From positions 62,001 to 126,000 of the forward strand of contig JAGOAJ010000004.1 of the NCBI GenBank assembly GCA_017983955.1: DNA of 64,000 nucleotides, read 5' to 3'. The translations under genes were made by a program, and so were the position numbers. The stretch is from Burkholderiaceae bacterium. Lineage in GTDB: Bacteria; Pseudomonadota; Gammaproteobacteria; Burkholderiales; Burkholderiaceae_B. The notes under the pieces are model-generated. The model searched no databases and had not been told where the DNA came from. It was given only the letters and a program-made list of their open reading frames with translations. Of this stretch, positions 47,693 through 55,919 are shown one piece after another; position 1 is the stretch's first letter; each line of letters opens with the position of its first letter.

Positions 47693-50293
47693 ATGACTCT
47701 CTGGCGGCGCTACATCAGACAGTGCGTAAAACTCAGCTTACTGGCAGTGGTTTTACTTACTGGTCTACCTGCCAACACCGCTTGGGCTAACTCTCAGCCT
47801 GTCCGTGTGGGCACCTTTGACAACGCACCTAACTTGTTGCTGTCCGATGACGGGCGCCCTGCAGGCATATTGGGCGAAATCTTGCAGGAAATCGCCCGCC
47901 GTGAACAATGGCAACTAGAGGCTGTTCCATGCGAATGGCAGGAATGCATACACAAGCTGCAAACTGGCCAGATAGACCTGCTACCCGATGTGGCGTACAC
48001 CCCCGAGCGCGAATTCCTATACAGTTTTCACGAAGTTCCAGCCCTGCACAATTGGTCCCAGGTGTATGTTGCGCCCGGCACGGAAATACATTCTGTACTG
48101 GATATGGAGGGCAAGCGTGTCGTTGCATTAACGGCTTCCGTCCAATATATCTTCACTAAATCATTGCTAAGTAATTTTGGCGTCCAAGCAACCTTATTAG
48201 GTGTGCCTAACCAAGAAGACGCCTTTGCTCTGGTAAGCAACAGCCAAGCTGATGCCGTTGTGGCCAGCTATTACTATGGCGAGACCCATGCCTCACGCTA
48301 TGGCCTAACAGCCACCAGCCTGATGTACGAACCAACCCGTTCATTTTATGCCGCCAAGAAAAATCACAACCCACAGCTACTGGCCGCCATAGATAAGCAC
48401 CTGGCCGCCTGGCAAAGCGATCCTCAATCCATCTACTTCACTATTTTGCATCGCTGGGGCAAAGTGGCAACACCCAGCCCGATACCGCTGATGTTTTGGT
48501 GGGGCGTAGCCGCCTTGGTCGTATTGTTGTTGCTGGCACTAAGCATAGCCGCATTACTGAAAAACCAGGTTGCACGGCAAACACGCCATATCAAGGCCCG
48601 GGAAATATGGCTCAATACCGTACTGGAAAGCGTTGACGCCTTTATCTACATCAAAGACAAAAATTTCCGCTACAAATACTGCAATCAAAAAGCCACTGAT
48701 TTTCTAGGTCTACAACCCAGTGAAATGATAGGTCGCACCGACAGCGAAATATTTGTGGGTCACGCCAGGTTAGCAGGCATCGAAGAAAGCGACAGACGCA
48801 TCTTGGACAAGGGCGGTCGGGTAGTCACCGAGGACGGCGTGGTGTCCTTTGCCGAACGCAACGAAACCCGCTCACTGGTCACCGTCAAACTGCCTTTGTT
48901 GGATGCCAAGGGAAATATCAGCGGTATCTGCGGCATAGCCACAGACATCACTGAACTCAAAGCTGCCCGTGACACCGTGCATCAACTGGCCTATTACGAC
49001 CCTCTGACCAAGCTGCCCAACCGGCAACTGTTACTGGCTAAACTTGAACAGGCGCTGCAGGCGGCACAGGACAACAACTTTAGCTCGGCCGTGCTGTTTA
49101 TCGACCTAGACGATTTCAAAAAGCTCAATGATGCACGCGGCCACCTGACAGGCGACATCTTGCTGTGCCATGTGGGCGAGCGCCTGCAATATGTCATACG
49201 TAACAACGACACTGTCGCCCGTATTGGTGGCGATGAATTCGTCGTGCTGCTGACCCAGCTAGGGTCGAATCCCGACGCGGCCATCAACAAAGCCATGTAT
49301 GTCGCTGAAAAAATCCGTATTGCGCTGACCCAGCCCTTTCAGATTGATGGTCAGCCCTTCTGGTCAGGCGCCAGCATAGGCGTCACTATGCTCTACGGCG
49401 GAACAAAATCCACCGAAGACCTGCTGCGCGAGGCAGACACCGCCATGTACCGATCCAAGGCGGCCGGACGCAATCGGGTAACCTTGTACCTGACCAGCAT
49501 GCAAACCGAAACAGAAGAGCGCCTGTCCCTGGAACACGATATCGCCCAGGCAGTCAATGACGAACAATTTGAAATCTATATACAGCCACAATTCAATCCG
49601 GCTCGTGAGATTACCGGAGCCGAGCTGTTAATACGCTGGCGGCATCCAGAGCGCGGCATGGTCCCACCTAGCTTGTTTATCCCTGTGGCTGAACAGACCG
49701 GCGCCATCATACGCATAGGTGAATGGACACTGTATCAAGCCTGTAAAGCATTAATGATGCCCAGCATCGCCAGCGCCAGTTATCCACTGTCAATTAACGT
49801 CAGCCCCAACCAGTTCAACGAACCTAGCTTTGTGCAGAAGGTCAAACGTACCTTACTGGAAACAGGTGCACCAGGCCATAGACTAATTTTTGAAATTACG
49901 GAAGGTGTGCTGATACATAATCTGCAAGAAACCCTGCCGCGCATGGCCGACTTGGCAATGCTAGGCATACGTTTCTCGATTGATGACTTTGGCACCGGTT
50001 ATTCCAACTTAAGCAATCTGAAGCGCCTGCCCCTGTTCGAGCTGAAAATCGATCAAAGCCTTACCCAAGACACGCCACATGACCCCGACAGTACGGTCAT
50101 CGTTAAGTTGATACTGGCCATGGCCCAGCAACTAGGCATACAAGTCGTGGCCGAGGGTGTAGAGACCACTGAACAGGCCGAGTTCCTGATCGACCATGGC
50201 TGCCAGGCCCTGCAAGGCTATCTGTTCATGCGCCCCATGCCCCTAAGCGCATGGCCGCCTGAAGACCAAAAGCTACTGAGCAACCCACTTTAG
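47693..50293 (+). CDS. GGDEF/EAL cyclic-di-GMP protein with periplasmic binding-protein sensor and PAS
   Basis: 866 residues. Order: signal/anchor (LSLLAVVLLTGLPANTAWA), a periplasmic type-3 solute-binding domain (about 35-255), one membrane helix (LMFWWGVAALVVLLLLALS), PAS (about 300-420), GGDEF (about 430-600) and EAL (610-860). GGDEF is canonical (RIGGDEFVVLL) with the inhibitory I-site RNND five residues upstream. The EAL domain has AEL in place of EAL but keeps SINVSPNQF, FEITEG, IDDFGTGYSNL, LKIDQS and VVAEGVE, so hydrolysis is plausible. A small ligand in the periplasm probably sets cyclic-di-GMP output. Its stop overlaps that of the ZIP gene. Confidence 0.9.
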   Translation: MTLWRRYIRQCVKLSLLAVVLLTGLPANTAWANSQPVRVGTFDNAPNLLLSDDGRPAGILGEILQEIARREQWQLEAVPCEWQECIHKLQTGQIDLLPDVAYTPEREFLYSFHEVPALHNWSQVYVAPGTEIHSVLDMEGKRVVALTASVQYIFTKSLLSNFGVQATLLGVPNQEDAFALVSNSQADAVVASYYYGETHASRYGLTATSLMYEPTRSFYAAKKNHNPQLLAAIDKHLAAWQSDPQSIYFTILHRWGKVATPSPIPLMFWWGVAALVVLLLLALSIAALLKNQVARQTRHIKAREIWLNTVLESVDAFIYIKDKNFRYKYCNQKATDFLGLQPSEMIGRTDSEIFVGHARLAGIEESDRRILDKGGRVVTEDGVVSFAERNETRSLVTVKLPLLDAKGNISGICGIATDITELKAARDTVHQLAYYDPLTKLPNRQLLLAKLEQALQAAQDNNFSSAVLFIDLDDFKKLNDARGHLTGDILLCHVGERLQYVIRNNDTVARIGGDEFVVLLTQLGSNPDAAINKAMYVAEKIRIALTQPFQIDGQPFWSGASIGVTMLYGGTKSTEDLLREADTAMYRSKAAGRNRVTLYLTSMQTETEERLSLEHDIAQAVNDEQFEIYIQPQFNPAREITGAELLIRWRHPERGMVPPSLFIPVAEQTGAIIRIGEWTLYQACKALMMPSIASASYPLSINVSPNQFNEPSFVQKVKRTLLETGAPGHRLIFEITEGVLIHNLQETLPRMADLAMLGIRFSIDDFGTGYSNLSNLKRLPLFELKIDQSLTQDTPHDPDSTVIVKLILAMAQQLGIQVVAEGVETTEQAEFLIDHGCQALQGYLFMRPMPLSAWPPEDQKLLSNPL

Positions 50294-51153
50294 CCTAAGG
50301 CAGTATCCAACAACATCATCATGACAAAGCCTATCAATAGCCCACCAGTGGCGCTGGCCTCGTGACCCTGGCGGTGTGATTCCGGAATAATTTCATGGCT
50401 GACCACAAACAGCATGGCACCAGCCGCTGCCGCCAGTCCCCAAGGCAGCAAAGCAGCCGACATCCCTATCAAGGCGACTCCCAGCACAGCGGCCACGGGC
50501 TCAACCAAGCCGGACAATATGCCCACCGACACCGCCAGCCACTTGCTATAACCCACACCCATCAAGGCCAACGCCACCACCAACCCTTCAGGGATATCTT
50601 GTATCGCAATGCCAACCGTCAACGCCTGGGCACCCACCAAATCCGGCCCCGCAAAAGCCACACCTATCGCCAGGCCTTCCGGAAAATTATGCAAGGTAAT
50701 TGCCAGGACAAACAGCCACACCCGTTTAAGCTTTTTAGCCTGGCTGCCCTCGACGCCTTTGATGAAATGTTCGTGCGGCACCGCCCTGTCGATTAACAAT
50801 AAAAACAAGGCACCCAGCAAGATTCCAGCGCCAACAATCGCACCCGCCCCCCAGGGCCCTGCGCCCTGATCACGGGCGATGGCCAAACTAGGAATAACTA
50901 ATGAGAACGAGGTAGCGGCCAGCATGACGCCTGCACCAAAACCCAGCAAGGTGTCGTTAACCCGCTGCGACAGCCCACGCGTGACAATAGCGGGCACCGT
51001 ACCCAAAGCGGTCGCGGCGGCGGCTAGCAAGCCACCCCACAAAGCACCCTGCACATGCGGGTCATTGGCCAAGAGCCGAACATAAACATCGTTCAGCAAT
51101 AGGGCTATACCCACCAAGACAATGGTAAAACCTACCCAATAACGCATCGTCAT
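50290..51153 (-). CDS. ZIP-family divalent metal transporter (ZupT/GufA-like)
   Basis: A metal importer, probably for zinc, possibly iron or manganese. 287 residues and about 8 helices. The metal helices carry TLHNFPEGLAIGVAF and IAIQDIPEGLVVALAL, the paired H-N-x-P-E-G and Q-D-x-P-E-G motifs, and LFVVSHEIIPESHRQG. The stop overlaps the stop of the cyclic-di-GMP gene on the other strand. The possible start at ATG 51147 two codons later cannot be excluded. Confidence 0.92.
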   Translation of the reverse strand: MTMRYWVGFTIVLVGIALLLNDVYVRLLANDPHVQGALWGGLLAAAATALGTVPAIVTRGLSQRVNDTLLGFGAGVMLAATSFSLVIPSLAIARDQGAGPWGAGAIVGAGILLGALFLLLIDRAVPHEHFIKGVEGSQAKKLKRVWLFVLAITLHNFPEGLAIGVAFAGPDLVGAQALTVGIAIQDIPEGLVVALALMGVGYSKWLAVSVGILSGLVEPVAAVLGVALIGMSAALLPWGLAAAAGAMLFVVSHEIIPESHRQGHEASATGGLLIGFVMMMLLDTALG

Positions 51154-51229
51154 CGCAACGACCTAATGTGTATAAGGATTACCTATTATGCACGCATGCG
51201 GCTCAATAGTTACAGCACGCGGGTGTCGA

Positions 51230-51258
51230 TTGCTCCGAAATAGGAAAAATGCTATACG
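51230..51258 (+). promoter_or_regulatory. Candidate extended -10 promoter for the DUF2799 lipoprotein
   Basis: TTGCTC (51230-51235), 17 bases ending in TGC, then TATACG (51253-51258), an extended -10 (TGnTATA). It gives a 40-base leader with a strong ribosome binding site GGAGGAAGC before ATG 51304. Confidence 0.4.
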
Positions 51259-51303
51259 GAAGGGTGCCTGCCAGGAAAAATAACAAACACCGGAGGAAGC
51301 AGC

Positions 51304-51846
51304 ATGTGGTCGTGGATACCCAAATACCGGCTGGCAGTAATCGCCACCGCCGTACTGATTAGCGGTTGCGCCAGCCTATCGCCAGAAGAATGTCGTACCG
51401 TGCAGTGGCACGAGCAAGGTATGCGCGATGGCCAAAATGGTCACCCGCGCGCGCGCGCAGACCAGCACCGCGAAGCCTGTGGAAAAGTTGGGGTCGCCCT
51501 GGACATGCAGCAATACGAAGCCGGACGGGCCATAGGCATACGCCGATATTGCACCCCGGAAAACGGTCTGCAAGCAGGACGGCTGGGGCGCTCTTACCAG
51601 AACTCTTGTCCGCCCGAACTGGAAGGTCCCTTTCTGGACAACTACCGTAGCGGCTACCGCGTCTACGAAGCCCAGCAATATGTAGAACGCCTGGACCGCG
51701 AACTTAGCAGCAAGGAATACAGTTTACGCAAGGCGAAAGACGACCGCGAACGTTCCAGGCTACGTTCCGACCTTAGGGATCTGGATCGCCGACTGCGCCA
51801 CGCCCGAGACGATGTTTACCAGGCGGAACGGCGTTTGCGTAATTAA
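51304..51846 (+). CDS. DUF2799 family lipoprotein
   Basis: A predicted lipoprotein of unknown function. 180 residues: signal with lipobox LISGC (Cys22), then the DUF2799 body with CRTVQWHEQGMRDGQNG, CGKVGVALDMQQYEAG and CTPENGLQAGRLG, three cysteine-starting repeats. The last 55 residues are a highly charged coiled coil (Arg, Glu, Asp; for example RSRLRSDLRDLDRRLRHA). It stands alone, convergent with the TSUP gene. Confidence 0.85.
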   Translation: MWSWIPKYRLAVIATAVLISGCASLSPEECRTVQWHEQGMRDGQNGHPRARADQHREACGKVGVALDMQQYEAGRAIGIRRYCTPENGLQAGRLGRSYQNSCPPELEGPFLDNYRSGYRVYEAQQYVERLDRELSSKEYSLRKAKDDRERSRLRSDLRDLDRRLRHARDDVYQAERRLRN

Positions 51847-51913
51847 ACTGCACCAGCTGTTTTCCAAGCGCCATTAGACTTTCGGCACGTAGCTGATCGC
51901 TGCAACGTACAGT

Positions 51914-52714
51914 TCAACCCAACAACATATAAATGCCGACAACAAAGACTGTCGTTGCGAACACCATGTTTAGTACGCCGCGTTTACTCGCAAGGCGCGT
52001 CGCAAGCTGCGCACCACCCCACCCCCCCATCACCCCGCCCGCTATAAACTCCAGAGCAATAGGCCAATCGACCAAACCAGATCGAGCATAGTTAAGTGCC
52101 GTTGTTAGTCCGAAGCTGCCAACACCAAACAATGACGTTCCAATAGCCTCAATAATCGGTAGCCGGGCAGATAGCATCAGTCCGGGAACGATAAGAAAGC
52201 CACCGCCGATACCGAAAAATCCTGCTAATGCCCCGGTGCCTATACCTGTACTCGATAGCCTCACTCCCAACTGTGCTGAAGAGGGCATCTGTATAGATGC
52301 ATCCACCGTTTGACGCGCACGGACCATAAAAATAGACATAATGATCATTAGCATTGCGAAGAGGCTGATCAAACGGCTCCCATCCATCAACTTTCCAAGT
52401 TGAGAGCCCGCCAAAGCCCCGACTATACCCATGCTGGTAAAAAGGAATGCCTTACGCCAATGCACATGTTTGGCACGTGCGTGAGGAATCAAGTTGACAT
52501 AAGCATTGATGGAAACAGCCAAAGCACTAGTGCCGATCACAAGATGGATGTTGTCCATGCCAACAACATAGATAAGTAATGGCACGGCGAGAATCGAGCC
52601 GCCGCCTCCCGTCAGTGCCAGTGCAAATCCCGTCACCCCGCCACAGGCAAGAACCAATGCATGAAAAGTCCATAGGCCTTCCATCACTGCCACCATGCTG
52701 GTGTTTGTAGTCAT
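51914..52714 (-). CDS. TSUP (TauE/SafE) family exporter, candidate sulfite exporter
   Basis: TSUP proteins move sulfur or organic anions; TauE, SafE and CuyZ are linked to sulfite or sulfoacetate export during sulfonate breakdown. 266 residues from ATG 52714 (a GTG one codon upstream is possible). About 8 helices; the repeated motifs are FALALTGGGGSILAVPLL and GALAGFFGIGGGFLIVPG. It is divergent from the TAXI-TRAP/lyase operon, and their promoters interlock. The sulfite role is inferred from the neighbours. Confidence 0.82.
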   Translation of the reverse strand: MTTNTSMVAVMEGLWTFHALVLACGGVTGFALALTGGGGSILAVPLLIYVVGMDNIHLVIGTSALAVSINAYVNLIPHARAKHVHWRKAFLFTSMGIVGALAGSQLGKLMDGSRLISLFAMLMIIMSIFMVRARQTVDASIQMPSSAQLGVRLSSTGIGTGALAGFFGIGGGFLIVPGLMLSARLPIIEAIGTSLFGVGSFGLTTALNYARSGLVDWPIALEFIAGGVMGGWGGAQLATRLASKRGVLNMVFATTVFVVGIYMLLG

Positions 52715-52759
52715 CACAGTTGCACGCCATATTTAAACTTTTGGTTATAAGCAAATAGC

Positions 52760-52788
52760 TTGACGTAATATACAGAGACAGTTATAAA
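52760..52788 (+). promoter_or_regulatory. Sigma-70 promoter of the TRAP/lyase operon
   Basis: TTGACG (52760-52765), a 17-base spacer, and TATAAA (52783-52788), a close match to consensus. The transcript would start near 52795, leaving about 128 bases of leader before TTG 52923, with two perfect inverted repeats. Confidence 0.6.
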
Positions 52789-52796
52789 CTTGTCAA
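52767..52796 (-). promoter_or_regulatory. Sigma-70 promoter of the TSUP exporter, interlocked with the opposite promoter
   Basis: On the minus strand TTGACA (52796-52791, perfect consensus), an 18-base spacer and TATATT (52772-52767). It occupies the same DNA as the rightward promoter, so two polymerases cannot bind together. The transcript would start near 52760, 46 bases before ATG 52714. Confidence 0.55.
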
Positions 52797-52800
52797 TCGA

Positions 52801-52844
52801 CCCATTTCAAAGAATCCTGCCCAGGAATGATTCTTTGAAATGGG
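52801..52844. promoter_or_regulatory. 16-bp perfect inverted repeat in the TRAP operon leader
   Basis: CCCATTTCAAAGAATC (52801-52816), a 12-base spacer and GATTCTTTGAAATGGG (52829-52844). It begins just after the predicted rightward transcription start and lies behind the leftward -35. It could be an operator for a dimeric regulator or an RNA stem; no U tract follows. Confidence 0.6.
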
Positions 52845-52865
52845 CTTGCTAAACATTAGCAAGCC
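52843..52865. promoter_or_regulatory. Second perfect inverted repeat in the TRAP operon leader
   Basis: GGCTTGCTAA, loop ACA, TTAGCAAGCC: a 10-bp stem sharing its first two bases with the end of the 16-bp repeat. In RNA the two stems could compete or stack. It ends 57 bases before the first codon. Confidence 0.55.
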
Positions 52866-52922
52866 AGCATTTCTATCGAATAACTAAACTAAAAATCAAC
52901 AACTAAATCACGGAGAAACAAC

Positions 52923-54794
52923 TTGGTCTCACAAAAAATTCAAGGCATGGGGGTTACGACGATAGCGGTTGTGTGGGGGATCTTCCAGCTGTATACCGCC
53001 TATGATCCGGTGCTTGACCCCATCCGCCTTGGCGCGGTACACCTAGCTTTTGCGTTGACCTTGGTGTTCATCCGTTTCCCACTGTTTTCAGGTCGTTTGA
53101 AAACTTTAGGCAACGTAATCAGTGCTGTCGAAATTGCACTTACGATAGCCACCACCATCTATATCTGCAAAGAAATATACGAGCTTTCATCTCGTATTGG
53201 CATGTTTGAGCCACTCGATACATTTTTTGGTTCATTGGCCATCATTCTTGTGCTCGACGGATGCCGTCGGGTCATGGGGCTGGGGCTGGTCTCGCTGGTG
53301 ATGGTCTTTCTGGCGTACGCGTACTGGGGCCACCTGATCCCCGGACTGGCCGGCCACGTCGAACTGAGCCACGACTATATTGTCAGTGAGCTTTTCATGG
53401 GCTCAAGCGGTATCTTCGGCACACCTATGATGGTTGCCGCATCTTACGTAATGTTGTTTGTGTTGTTTGGCACCTTCATGGAGGCAACCGAGGGAACTGA
53501 ACTACTGATGCGTGTAGCCCAAAGAGCAATGGGATGGGCACGTGGCGGCGCTGCAAAAATGGCGGTTTTAGTTAGTGGCCTTTTCGGTACGATTTCCGGT
53601 GCGTCGGTAGCAAACGTCGCCACGGTGGGTTCATTGACAATCCCCCTGATGCAACGCTCCGGATTCTCTGGAAAAGTTGCTGGTGGGATCGAAGCGGCTG
53701 CGTCTACAGGCGGGCAGATCATGCCACCTGTGATGGGCGCCGCCGCGTTTATTATGGCCGCCATGCTTGGTATTCCTTACTCCGACGTTGCCATGGGTGC
53801 CCTGATACCTGCTATTTTGTTTTATGTCAGTCTTCTCCTGGCTGTCGACTTGGAAGCCAAGCAACTAGACATCCGTGGTATTCCGGTTAAGGACTTGCCT
53901 AAGCTCAAATCGGTACCGTTACGATCCTGGATACTTCTGAGCCCTATTGCTGTCCTGGTTTACCTTTTAATGGTTGTGGGCATCAGCGCTACTTTGGCCG
54001 GTCTGTATGCCTTGCTGGCGACAGTTGCCGTGGGCGTCATTAGCTTAGGCTGGAAATTCCTGCCGCGTATGATAGGTGCCTTTCGTGCTGGGGCAGCGGC
54101 AATGCTACAGGTGTCGGTCGCCGTCGCTGCCGCTGGCATCATCATTGGGGTCATCAGTTCTACGGGGCTAGACAGCAAGTTTTCGACCATTATCCTGCAG
54201 GCCACGGAAGGCAACTTATTGCTTACTCTTATCGCTACGGCAGTTGCGGCCATCGTGCTAGGAATGGGCATGCCCACTGTAGGTGTCTACTTGATACTGG
54301 CGATACTTGTGGCGCCTGCCTTGGTCGACCTGGGTGTCACGCCGCTGGCTGCGCATATGTTCATCTTTTATTTCGGCATTATGTCGACCATCACCCCTCC
54401 AGTCGCTCTTAGCGCGTTTGCAGCAGCTGGAATTTCAGGGGCCAACCCGACAGCTACCGGATTCTATGCTTTCAAATTGGCGATTGCCGGATTTGTGATT
54501 CCCTTTCTTTTCGTTTATTCACCGAGCCTACTATTTGCCGATGGCGCGGGAGTCGATGTATTCAGGATTGCGGGCGCCACGCTGGCGATCATTGCCATGA
54601 CGATCGCCATGGCAGGCACTTGGTTCGTCACAATGTCACGCCTGGAGCGGCTCCTAACCGGATTGGGTGCAGTTCTGCTGATATTCCCTGAACGTACGTC
54701 CAGCATAGTGGCGATCGTTCTATTGGTTGCATTGTTTTTCTACCAAAAGCAGAAGGCGCGTCGAATGATAAATCAGACCGGCTTAGTGACTTAA
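52923..54794 (+). CDS. TRAP transporter fused permease (4TM + 12TM), TAXI type
   Basis: Permease of the second TAXI-TRAP importer. 623 residues from TTG 52923, with GGAG 7 bases upstream. It has DctQ-like helices in the first 130 residues, then the large-subunit motifs LFGTISGASVANVATVGS and [18 protein letters not shown], and later MGMPTVGVYLILAILVAP. It lacks the DUF3394 tail of the 879-residue paralogue in this window. First gene of a run with the receptor, dehydrogenase and lyase genes, so it probably imports the substrate of the lyase pathway. Confidence 0.9.
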   Translation: MVSQKIQGMGVTTIAVVWGIFQLYTAYDPVLDPIRLGAVHLAFALTLVFIRFPLFSGRLKTLGNVISAVEIALTIATTIYICKEIYELSSRIGMFEPLDTFFGSLAIILVLDGCRRVMGLGLVSLVMVFLAYAYWGHLIPGLAGHVELSHDYIVSELFMGSSGIFGTPMMVAASYVMLFVLFGTFMEATEGTELLMRVAQRAMGWARGGAAKMAVLVSGLFGTISGASVANVATVGSLTIPLMQRSGFSGKVAGGIEAAASTGGQIMPPVMGAAAFIMAAMLGIPYSDVAMGALIPAILFYVSLLLAVDLEAKQLDIRGIPVKDLPKLKSVPLRSWILLSPIAVLVYLLMVVGISATLAGLYALLATVAVGVISLGWKFLPRMIGAFRAGAAAMLQVSVAVAAAGIIIGVISSTGLDSKFSTIILQATEGNLLLTLIATAVAAIVLGMGMPTVGVYLILAILVAPALVDLGVTPLAAHMFIFYFGIMSTITPPVALSAFAAAGISGANPTATGFYAFKLAIAGFVIPFLFVYSPSLLFADGAGVDVFRIAGATLAIIAMTIAMAGTWFVTMSRLERLLTGLGAVLLIFPERTSSIVAIVLLVALFFYQKQKARRMINQTGLVT

Positions 54795-54836
54795 CGCTAA
54801 CAAAGAAGTGCTAATTAATAAATATTGGAGATGAAT

Positions 54837-55814
54837 ATGAAGACGGAGATATTTCACGGTAAGGCCGGCATACTCGCAAGTTCACTGCTGGCGCTTTCCA
54901 TGATGCTGTGCCAACCAACGGCAGAAGCGGCAAATCGCTATGCCTTCGCCACGGCTGGGCAAGGCGGCACCTATCACATTCTTGGTGCAGCCATCGCAGA
55001 CTTGATCAACAAAAATAGCGACAACATCCAACTAACGGCTACAGCGACCTCAGGAACTGCAGCAAACGTACCCCTGATTCATTCCGGGCAAATGAAAATG
55101 GGCTTTGGCAACTCCCCGTCAGACAAGGCGGCCGCCGATGGCTCGCCTCCCTTTAAAAAGCCATTTGATAACCTGCGCGTCATGATGATCGGTTATACAA
55201 ACCCGGGCGCTTTCATTGCGCGCGCTGACTCCGACATCAAAACAATTGAGGATTTCCGCGGCAAGCGGATTTCCATGCCTGTGGGTGCTCCTGCCACGAA
55301 GGTCATGCAAACCTTGCTCTCCGCATATGGCATGGAGGCTGGCAAAGACTACACCGCAATCCCAATCAACTTTGGGCAAGCCGTCGAAGCGCTACAGGAC
55401 CGACGTATCGACGTCTCTTTGCAGTGGGCCGCTCCGCCATCACCTGCAGTGTTGCAAATGGCAGAGCTATTCCCGATTCGGATTATTCCTATCGACAATG
55501 AAAAAGCCCTTGCAGCCGTTAAGGAAAAGTTGGGCGTTATTCCCTACACATTCAAGGCACAGGTCTATAAAGGCATTGATGAGCCTGTCGCGTCGATTGC
55601 CATGCAGCAAAGCTTCCTGGTCAATAAAGACGTGCCCAATGAGGATGTGCAAGAGTTCATCAGGTTGGTTACAGAGAATACTGCCACATTGGCAAAGTCG
55701 CATTCTGTTGGGGCAGAGCTGACTTTGGAAAATGCAGCACGTGCTCTGGACTATGAGTTACCACCGCATCCGGGCGCTGTGGAGTATTTCAAGGAAAAGG
55801 GCTTTTCCAAGTAA
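54837..55814 (+). CDS. TAXI-family TRAP substrate-binding protein, candidate sulfonate receptor
   Basis: Periplasmic receptor, 325 residues from ATG 54837 (TTGGAG 6 bases upstream; ATG 54831 two codons earlier lies directly on that site). Signal peptide ends PTAEAAN, then YAFATAGQGGTYHILGAAIA and TATATSGTAANVPLIHSG. Distant from the other TAXI protein at 46406. A C3 sulfonate ligand such as sulfolactate is inferred from the downstream lyase. Confidence 0.88.
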   Translation: MKTEIFHGKAGILASSLLALSMMLCQPTAEAANRYAFATAGQGGTYHILGAAIADLINKNSDNIQLTATATSGTAANVPLIHSGQMKMGFGNSPSDKAAADGSPPFKKPFDNLRVMMIGYTNPGAFIARADSDIKTIEDFRGKRISMPVGAPATKVMQTLLSAYGMEAGKDYTAIPINFGQAVEALQDRRIDVSLQWAAPPSPAVLQMAELFPIRIIPIDNEKALAAVKEKLGVIPYTFKAQVYKGIDEPVASIAMQQSFLVNKDVPNEDVQEFIRLVTENTATLAKSHSVGAELTLENAARALDYELPPHPGAVEYFKEKGFSK

Positions 55815-55919
55815 TAGACCACGCAATCCACCAAGTCATCGGCACGCGACTGATCAATGGATAGCAATCGGTTCTGATGACTCCAAATAAAATCTGACTA
55901 TTAAAAGAGCTAATAAATT

